A stretch of DNA of 41,316 nucleotides from Leptospira gomenensis (GTDB lineage: Bacteria > Spirochaetota > Leptospiria > Leptospirales > Leptospiraceae): contig NZ_RQFA01000073.1 of the NCBI RefSeq assembly GCF_004770155.1, positions 170,001 through 211,316 of the forward strand. The letters run 5' to 3'. The position numbers were made by a program, and so were the translations under genes. Below, piece by piece: positions 26,784-34,305 of the stretch; positions within the stretch are counted from its first letter, which is position 1, and the number at the start of each line of letters is the position of its first letter. The notes below the pieces were generated by a model. It did no database searches and had not been told where the DNA came from. It saw only the letters and a program-made list of their open reading frames with translations.

Positions 26784-27449
26784 ATGGAACGGCGTTTGAT
26801 GAAAAGTAGAGCGGTCAAAGAGGACGATAAAAAAATCAAACGGGAACAGCTGATCCGAACGGCGATCACCTTGTTCAATAAATCTCCGTTTGAAAAAATT
26901 TCCATGGATCAGATCGCCAAAAAGGCAGGCGTCGCCAAGGGAACCCTCTATCTTTATTTCAAAACGAAAGAAGAGCTCTTTTTAGAAATTCATAGAATGG
27001 ATTACGAATTTTGGTTCGAATCCTTTCAAACCTATTTAAAATCGAGATCGCCCGGGCTGGCTCCCACAGATCTGGCCTCCTGGATCACCGAGTCTTTGCG
27101 GGAAAATCAGAGGATGGTGCGTTTGATGGCCATCGCTTCCGCGTTGTTAGAAAAGAACGTGGTTTATGAAAGTGCATTCCGTTTGAAGGACTCAGTTCGA
27201 AAAAACGTTTTGGATTCTTCCGTCGATCTCTGTCGGGTTCTCAAATTGAAAAAACCGGAAATCGCGATAGAATTTCTGACGTATTTGCACGCTTTGATCG
27301 TGGGGCTTTGGCATCACGCGGAGCCTTCTCCGATCGTTTCGAAGGTGCTTTCTTCCAGCGACGATTTTGAAATTTTTCGGATTGATTTTTTTCGAATTTT
27401 GGAGACTGCGATTTTGGCTCTTTTGACGGGGCTTTCCAAAGAACGCTGA
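26784..27449 (+). CDS. TetR/AcrR family transcriptional regulator
   Basis: About 221 aa from ATG 26784. The helix-turn-helix is intact: REQLIRTAITLFNKSPFEKI, then MDQIAKKAGVAKGTLYLYFK (TetR signature), and KEELFLEIH. The C-terminal ligand-binding part is helical and has LIVGLWHHAEPSPIV. It should repress the divergent SDR-MBL operon and itself through the three TGAC-N5-GTCA sites. The frame is open back to an ATG at 26673, which lies inside the third operator and would add a 37-residue basic extension; ATG 26694 and 26799 are further choices, and no ribosome binding site settles the matter. Directly after the stop begins the second minisatellite. Confidence 0.9.
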   Translation: MERRLMKSRAVKEDDKKIKREQLIRTAITLFNKSPFEKISMDQIAKKAGVAKGTLYLYFKTKEELFLEIHRMDYEFWFESFQTYLKSRSPGLAPTDLASWITESLRENQRMVRLMAIASALLEKNVVYESAFRLKDSVRKNVLDSSVDLCRVLKLKKPEIAIEFLTYLHALIVGLWHHAEPSPIVSKVLSSSDDFEIFRIDFFRILETAILALLTGLSKER

Positions 27450-27463
27450 AAGTTTTGATTCGC

Positions 27464-27754
27464 GTGTGAGTTCCCGCACAAGTTTGTATCACGGACAAAT
27501 TTCCGTGTGACAGTGGGGTTGTGTGTGAGTTCCCGCGCTGATTTGTCGTTCCAACAGATTAGCCGTGATCGCGGGGTTGCGTGTGAGTTCCCGCACTGAT
27601 TTGTCGTTCCAACAGATTGGCCGTGACTGCGGGGTCGCGTGTGAGTTCCCGCACCGATTTGTCGTTCCAACAGATTAGCCGTGATTGCGGGGTTGCGTGT
27701 GAGTTCCCGCGCTAATTTGTCGTTCCAACAGATTGGCCGTGATCGCGGGGTTGC
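27464..27754. repeat. Minisatellite of five 58-bp units (GTGTGAGTTCCCGC core)
   Basis: Units start at 27464, 27523, 27581, 27639 and 27697; the last four are nearly identical and exactly 58 bases, while the first (59 bases) has diverged in its middle. Each has GTGTGAGTTCCCGC, then a TTTGTCGTTCCAACAGATT block, then CCGTGATCGCGGGGTTGC. The GAGTTCCC core is the one used in the array at 19.4-20.1 kb. The array fills the space between the TetR stop and the promoter of the next gene. Confidence 0.95.
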
Positions 27755-27791
27755 GTCCCTTTTCCCTGTTCTCTTTTCCACAATCAGAAAC

Positions 27792-27802
27792 GTAGGAACT
27801 CC
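27792..27802. repeat. Single GTAGGAACTCC motif copy
   Basis: A solitary copy of the dispersed motif, opposite in orientation to the array units that end 38 bases upstream. Confidence 0.5.
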
Positions 27803-27861
27803 TAATTCTCGCGCCGATTTCGAAATCAAAGAATCTCTTTTAAAAATCGGCAGGTATTCTT

Positions 27862-27891
27862 TTGAATTTGCACTATAGTAATCGCTATAGA
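27862..27891 (+). promoter_or_regulatory. Promoter of the PF10118-type gene
   Basis: TTGAAT (27862-27867) and TATAGA (27886-27891) are 18 bases apart. A second CTATAG (27873-27878) between them gives a small repeated palindrome. AAGGAG at 27901-27906 is the ribosome binding site, 11 bases before the ATG. Confidence 0.6.
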
Positions 27892-27917
27892 ACCAGACCG
27901 AAGGAGCAAACACGCGC

Positions 27918-28772
27918 ATGTCAACGGAATTGAAATCAAAAAAACGAACTTTCAAACCGATCGATTCACGACAACCCACCGTGCGAAAGATGGATTTCGA
28001 AACAATGTCGGATCTCCCGTCACATTACTTCGCGGGGAATTCTTTTATTACGCATATGATCAACGCCTATCACATTCTTTTTCCCGAAGGAGAACGTTTT
28101 TTCATCAGAAGTGTGAAGGCATTTTCCGATCGGGTTGTCGATCCGCAGTTGCAGACGAATATCAAGGCTTTTATCGGTCAGGAGGTTCAGCACGGAAAGG
28201 AACACGAGAAGGTTTTGGAAATTCTCGCACAACAAGGCCGGCCGGTGAAACGGTTTATAAGATTTTTTGAATGGAGTGCATTCCGAGTCATGCTTCCTTT
28301 TTTCGAGTTTTTCTTCGGGAAAAAATTGAAACTTTCCGTCACTGCGGGAATGGAGCATTATACGGCGACGATGGGAGAAATCACGCTTCGACACGGTTTC
28401 CACGAAAAGACGTACGGCGAGATGAGGAATCTTCTACTTTGGCACGCCTGCGAAGAAATCGAACACAAGTCTGTGGCATACGACCTCCTACAGACCGTTT
28501 CAAACAGTTATACGTTGAGAATTTTCGGATTTTTTCTGGCGTCCTGGATTTTCTGGGGATATGTTGTCTTCTTCCAACATTGGTTCCTGTTGACAGATCC
28601 CGGAATCGGTTGGAAAAAATATTTCCAAGATATGAACTCCTCCCGCGAATACGGTCGCATCCTAATTGCGGAAACCGCAAAGGCTTTTTTTCTATATTTA
28701 AAACCCGGATTCCATCCAGCACAAACCGGCGGTTATGAGATGGAGGACCGGGCTTTGTCAACGATCATATAG
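27918..28772 (+). CDS. PF10118-type metal-dependent hydrolase, ferritin-like di-iron site
   Basis: 284 aa. Putative metal ligands come in three helices: IGQEVQHGKEHEKVLEIL (about 92-109), VTAGMEHYTATMGEI (about 141-155) and HACEEIEHKSVAYDLL (about 176-191), the E...ExxH layout of ferritin-like di-iron enzymes and of the PF10118 'metal-dependent hydrolase' family. A hydrophobic segment around 205-225 (FGFFLASWIFWGYVVFFQHW) suggests membrane association near the C-terminus. Members are often found near lipid or fatty-acid genes; the reaction is unknown. It has its own promoter after the minisatellite. Confidence 0.85.
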   Translation: MSTELKSKKRTFKPIDSRQPTVRKMDFETMSDLPSHYFAGNSFITHMINAYHILFPEGERFFIRSVKAFSDRVVDPQLQTNIKAFIGQEVQHGKEHEKVLEILAQQGRPVKRFIRFFEWSAFRVMLPFFEFFFGKKLKLSVTAGMEHYTATMGEITLRHGFHEKTYGEMRNLLLWHACEEIEHKSVAYDLLQTVSNSYTLRIFGFFLASWIFWGYVVFFQHWFLLTDPGIGWKKYFQDMNSSREYGRILIAETAKAFFLYLKPGFHPAQTGGYEMEDRALSTII

Positions 28773-29064
28773 TTTAATATATTATGAAAAAATAATATTA
28801 TTTGCGGGGAAAGATACGATTCTCCACAAATAACGGAAAGCGGATCAACGGATAAAAAACGATAAATACTTCCTATAATCAGAAAAATTCGGGAATTTTT
28901 TTATAGTCGTTCCGTTTTCGATATGATTCTTTTCGATTCATAGATTAAAAAACTATAATTTAATCTCGGGTTTCTAAAACGAATTTACGTCTTAAAAATC
29001 AGGGTCAAAATCCGTTCCGAACTAAACGCGGCGGATCACTCCCTTTCCTTTTAAGGAGACGTTT
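28773..29064. promoter_or_regulatory. A+T-rich control region of the receiver-ATPase gene
   Basis: 292 bases without a gene and much richer in A+T than its flanks. AGATTAAA (28942-28949) and TTTAATCT (28959-28966) form a perfect inverted repeat around a TATAAT (28954-28959), an arrangement expected for an operator over a -10 box. AAAAATTC-GG-GAATTTTT at 28883-28900 followed by more T may be the terminator of the PF10118 gene. A further TATAAT is at 28874-28879. Confidence 0.5.
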
Positions 29065-30345
29065 ATGCGGCAACTGGAATCGAATACTCAGAATTTTCCG
29101 AAAGTGATGATTCTGGAAGACGACGCGCTTCTTCTCGGAACGCTGGCTCATATGTCGGAGGCTCTTGGAATTTCCCATTGTGGGGTTCAAAACGGTCTGC
29201 AGGCTTTGGAAAAAACGAAACATTTCGAACCGGACGCGTATTTCGTGGATCTTGAAATGCCTTTTATGAACGGTTGGGAATTCATCGAAAGGGCAAAACA
29301 GGAAAAGCCGGATTCTATTTTCGTGGTTATGACGGCTCATTCCGAACCTAGGACGATCATCGAAACGATGAACTTGGGAGTTTTCGATTATATTCTCAAA
29401 CCCGTTGCTCCGACCGAATACAAATCCGTACTCGAAGATATCGCCGTGGAACTGCAACGTCGCAATAAAAAACGTCTTTTTGAAGAGGAATCGGATTTGC
29501 TTCTTAAGGAACAACTAAACTGGGTCTCCTATAAACGTTCGAAACTCACCGAACTGGATCTTATGGTCGAACTTTCCAAAAATACGTTGAACAGCGTGAA
29601 ATACGCGTTATTAAGCGGAGGTGGAATCGGAACCATGATCAGTTTGGTGAAGATGATTCGCGGAGCATCCGATCGTAAGGATTCCAATTTTATCGTTCCC
29701 GCGGAACTGATGGAAATGTTGATCGAGAATACGGAATATATAGAAACGAACGTCAACCGTCTCGAAGAAACGCTTACCCTTTTGAATCGAGATATCGAAC
29801 CGAAATTACGAACGGTTTATGTTTCCGATCTCGTCGATTCCCTTCGCGAAATATACGATCGATTTTTATACGAAGAGAGATCCTATATCGAGGAAAAGGA
29901 GCTCGTTTTTCAAATGTCGAATTCGAATCTGAACGTCAAAAAGGAACGGATACGGATCGATATGGATTCTATTTCGACGATCTTCCACGAATTGCTCGTT
30001 AACGCCCTCAAATACTCGGCCAAGGGAAGCGTGATCGACGTTTACTTTGCGGTCAAGGCGGGTCTTTTTAATCTTTTCGTAAAAAATCGTTTCGATTCCG
30101 AGTCGTTAGACACACTATCGCAAGAACAGGAAATTCTAGTGAAACAACCTTTTTATCGTTTGGCGAAATTCTTCGACGAAAAGGTAAAAACCGAATCCGT
30201 TTTTTCAGGATTGGGTTTGACCTTGGTGGATATCATCGCTAGAAAACACGGGGGTAGTTTCGGAATCAAAAACGTCCGCGATCATTCCGTAAGCGACGGA
30301 CCTGAAGTAGTGGTTCTTGCGGCTTTGACCTTATCGATCTCTTAA
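29065..30345 (+). CDS. Receiver domain plus histidine-kinase-type ATPase, no H-box seen
   Basis: 426 aa. Residues 10-130 are a CheY-like receiver: ILEDDALLLG for the acidic pair, YFVDLEMPFMNGWEFI with the phospho-acceptor Asp near residue 62, VMTAHS for Thr, and ILKPVAP with the conserved Lys near 112. After a linker helix (VELQRRNKKRLFEEE) comes a helical region (about 155-255) where a dimerisation and His-phosphotransfer domain would be, but no E/D-H-E-x-R-type H-box is visible. The HATPase follows, with FHELLVNALKYSAKG (N-box, about 310) and SGLGLTLVDIIARKHGG (G-box, about 381). AAGGAG lies eight bases before the ATG. Likely a cytosolic signalling protein fed by another kinase. Confidence 0.9.
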   Translation: MRQLESNTQNFPKVMILEDDALLLGTLAHMSEALGISHCGVQNGLQALEKTKHFEPDAYFVDLEMPFMNGWEFIERAKQEKPDSIFVVMTAHSEPRTIIETMNLGVFDYILKPVAPTEYKSVLEDIAVELQRRNKKRLFEEESDLLLKEQLNWVSYKRSKLTELDLMVELSKNTLNSVKYALLSGGGIGTMISLVKMIRGASDRKDSNFIVPAELMEMLIENTEYIETNVNRLEETLTLLNRDIEPKLRTVYVSDLVDSLREIYDRFLYEERSYIEEKELVFQMSNSNLNVKKERIRIDMDSISTIFHELLVNALKYSAKGSVIDVYFAVKAGLFNLFVKNRFDSESLDTLSQEQEILVKQPFYRLAKFFDEKVKTESVFSGLGLTLVDIIARKHGGSFGIKNVRDHSVSDGPEVVVLAALTLSIS

Positions 30346-30401
30346 TCGGATACCGACACTTCTTCGGAGCGTACGAACGAATCGATAAACTTTTCGAGAG
30401 A

Positions 30402-30446
30402 AACGCGCATAACGTGTATTTCGGACGATCGTGCGTTATGCGCGTT
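30402..30446. repeat. Thirteen-base perfect inverted repeat between convergent genes
   Basis: AACGCGCATAACG (30402-30414) and CGTTATGCGCGTT (30434-30446) are exact complements around a 19-base loop. It lies between the stops of the receiver-ATPase gene and pepA. There is no T run beside it, so it may be a weak bidirectional terminator or a protein site. Confidence 0.6.
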
Positions 30447-30491
30447 GAGAAGGGAAACGAAATCTTACCGGAAAGCCGTTCCGTATTTTTC

Positions 30492-32455
<1,964 letters not shown>

Positions 32456-32556
32456 GTTTGCCTCTTGTAACGTTCTTAGAATTCTTTTTTTTAGAGGCCG
32501 GGTTTGCAAGAGAGTTCTAAAAAAAAACGGGGATTTTCCGTCGGATCTGCGAGAAT

Positions 32557-32737
32557 GTGGGAACTCCCCCGGAGTTTGGGTCGTTTTTGGAAGTCGATCC
32601 CCTCGTAGATTTTGGAATGAGGTCGGAACTCCACGATCACTCGATTTTTTCGGAGAAGTTGGCGGAAGACGAAACGACGCGTGAGTTCCCGCGGAAGTTT
32701 TACCGTCAAAGCACGGGTGGTGTGCGAGAGTTCCCAC
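32557..32737. repeat. Nested inverted copies of the GGAACTCC motif upstream of bcp
   Basis: GTGGGAACTCC (32557-32567) and GTCGGAACTCC (32622-32632) run one way; GTGAGTTCCCGC (32681-32692) and GAGTTCCCAC (32728-32737) run the other. The outer two can pair over ten bases and the inner two over about seven, giving a nested stem. The gene-free stretch of 476 bases between bcp and the next gene is mostly made of this and the hairpin block that follows. Confidence 0.75.
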
Positions 32738-32778
32738 GGTTGCTCCGATTTTTCAATGCTACGGATGTCTCCGAGAGT

Positions 32779-32877
32779 CGATCCCGCGCCAGGGATCGGA
32801 GCGACGCGGAACGCGGTTTCGAAGAAACCGAAGCGAACGCGAAGTCGCGGAAGAGCCCGGTCTTCGCGAAGCGAAGA
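32779..32877. repeat. G+C-rich block of consecutive hairpins
   Basis: CGATCCC-GCGCCA-GGGATCG (32779-32798), GGTTTC-GAA-GAAACC (32815-32829, enclosed by GCGAC 32801-32805 and GTCGC 32844-32848) and TCTTCGC-GAA-GCGAAGA (32861-32877) follow one another. The shared GAA loop and the dense stems suggest a structured repeat element or RNA rather than a gene. Confidence 0.6.
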
Positions 32878-32931
32878 GGCGCCCGTTCGTTTCTTTCTGC
32901 TGTTCGTTTTTCTCTTGTGATTTTTCAAAAT

Positions 32932-33372
32932 ATGGCCGATGGTTTGGGTATGGATTCTAGAGAACGGGCGGAGACGATTCGGGAAGGGAATCGTGCGATG
33001 AACGAAGGTGATATTCGTAAGGCGCGGGATCTTTTTATCAAGGCCGATTATAAGGACGGACTCATTCGTTTGGGCGATTATTTTATGTACGAAAAAAAAA
33101 TGCCCTTACTCGCCTACGGATATTATAAAAAAGCAGGTTATCAAAGAAGAATCGACGAAATTTTTCAGAGAATGATCTGGGCGCTCAGTCAGTGGATCGG
33201 TGCGGATAAATTCAAAGCGAAACCCGCCGATCCGGGTGTAAGGGAAGGAGAAGACGCCGGCACCGGTGTTCCGACCTCTTCCAGTTTTCCGGACCCATCC
33301 GAATTTAGGATTCATCCGCTGCTCCGGCAAACGGCACTGGAAATTCTCAAAAAAAAGGGAATCCAAGTTTAG
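32932..33372 (+). CDS. Small hypothetical protein, helical repeat-like
   Basis: 146 aa from ATG 32932 (ATG 32950 is an alternative); the open frame extends upstream to 32557 only by crossing repeat DNA. The N-terminal 80 residues are amphipathic helices resembling one or two TPR-like units: ETIREGNRAMNEGDIRKARD, then LLAYGYYKKAGYQRRIDEIF. A Pro/Gly/Ser linker (about 95-120) leads to a short helix (HPLLRQTALEILKKKGIQV). No signal peptide. No ribosome binding site is clear, and the function is unknown. Confidence 0.7.
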   Translation: MADGLGMDSRERAETIREGNRAMNEGDIRKARDLFIKADYKDGLIRLGDYFMYEKKMPLLAYGYYKKAGYQRRIDEIFQRMIWALSQWIGADKFKAKPADPGVREGEDAGTGVPTSSSFPDPSEFRIHPLLRQTALEILKKKGIQV

Positions 33373-33386
33373 TTTTTTGGAACGTG

Positions 33387-33596
33387 GTCGGAGCTCCGTT
33401 GTCGATCGGTTTTTGGTCGGTCATTCGGTGCGTTCGGTCGGTCGATCCCTGTTTTTTCAAACTTTTTTCGTAAACGATTCGGGTCGGAACTACTCGTCCA
33501 CTCTCTACTTACGAGTCGGATCTCGATGTGGCCGAATCTCGGAATTGATTTACAACGCTGCACGAATCGTTAAATTCAGCGTATGGTCGGAACTCC
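33387..33596. repeat. Three same-direction GTCGGAACTCC-like copies before the response regulator
   Basis: GTCGGAGCTCC (33387-33397), GTCGGAACTACTC (33483-33495) and GTCGGAACTCC (33586-33596) are spaced 96 and 103 bases apart. The last lies inside the response-regulator gene, immediately after its ATG. The rest of the 210-base gap shows short GGTCGGTC-type repeats and no gene. Confidence 0.65.
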
Positions 33597-34236
33597 GAAA
33601 ACGTCCGTTTTTCTCGTAGACGATCATCCGGTCGTTCGAAACGGCCTGAGCGCGGAAATCGAGCTCGAACCCGGCTTCTCTCTCGCAGGTTCCGCGTCCT
33701 CCGTCAAAGACGCGATCCGCAAATTGGGATTCGTAAAAGTGGACCTTCTCGTCTGTGACATTTCCCTACAGGAAGAAAACGGAATCCAAGAATTAGAAAC
33801 GATCCGACGAAAATTCCCCGAACTCAAAATCGTTTTTTTAACGATGCACCGGGATTGGACGTATCTGCAACGCGCGTTCGCGCTCGGAGCGAACGGATAT
33901 CTATTGAAAAGCCAATCCATTCCTGAAATTTTTTCTGCTCTCCGGGAAGTGGCGGAAGGAGGAAAGGTTTTTCCCGAGGAAATAAAAAATTTCAGAACGC
34001 CCGCAGACCTTCATAGAAAATGGGGAGAAGTCTTGGAGCGTTTGACGAAACGGGAAAAGGAAATCCTAAATCTCCTTTCGCAAGGAAAGTTGAATCGCGA
34101 AATCGCGGAGGAATTGGGTTTGAGCGTTCGAACCGTCGAAACCCACAGGGCTTCCTTATTTAAGAAGTTGAAAATCGAAAACGTCGTCGAGCTCGGAAAG
34201 ATTTCTATCCAATTGAAATCCGAAGGATGGTTGTGA
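33583..34236 (+). CDS. Response regulator, NarL/FixJ type (receiver plus LuxR HTH)
   Basis: 217 aa. Receiver: SVFLVDDHPVVRNGL (acidic pocket), LLVCDISLQEENGIQ with the phospho-acceptor Asp near residue 59, VFLTMHRD, and GYLLKSQSIPEIF with the conserved Lys near 106. The C-terminal LuxR-type HTH is typical: LTKREKEILNLLSQGKLNRE, IAEELGLSVRTVETH and RASLFKKLKIENVVEL. The ATG at 33583 is the only plausible start; it has no ribosome binding site, and a TTAAAT box at 33570-33575 would put transcription start at or next to it. It is convergent with the histidine kinase gene and is probably its partner. Confidence 0.93.
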   Translation: MVGTPKTSVFLVDDHPVVRNGLSAEIELEPGFSLAGSASSVKDAIRKLGFVKVDLLVCDISLQEENGIQELETIRRKFPELKIVFLTMHRDWTYLQRAFALGANGYLLKSQSIPEIFSALREVAEGGKVFPEEIKNFRTPADLHRKWGEVLERLTKREKEILNLLSQGKLNREIAEELGLSVRTVETHRASLFKKLKIENVVELGKISIQLKSEGWL

Positions 34237-34277
34237 TTTTCAAAACGATTCCTTTCGCGTTCCTCCAATCCGATATG

Positions 34278-34305
34278 AATCCGCGAAAAACTAAAACCGC
34301 GGATT
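34278..34305. terminator. Inverted repeat between response regulator and kinase genes
   Basis: AATCCGCG (34278-34285) and CGCGGATT (34298-34305) are exact complements around an A-rich 12-base loop, overlapping the kinase stop codon. Probably a bidirectional terminator for the convergent pair. Confidence 0.6.

Noticed and set aside
27013..27023. tRNA T-loop-like string GGTTCGAATCC
   Set aside because: It is inside the TetR coding sequence and no acceptor or anticodon stem can be built around it.
27314..27979. Minus-strand frame of 221 codons through the 58-bp array
   Set aside because: It overlaps the TetR gene and the start of the PF10118 gene and consists mainly of repeat-derived peptide.
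32557..32931. N-terminal extension of the small hypothetical protein
   Set aside because: The extension is translated repeat and hairpin DNA; recognisable protein sequence begins at ATG 32932.
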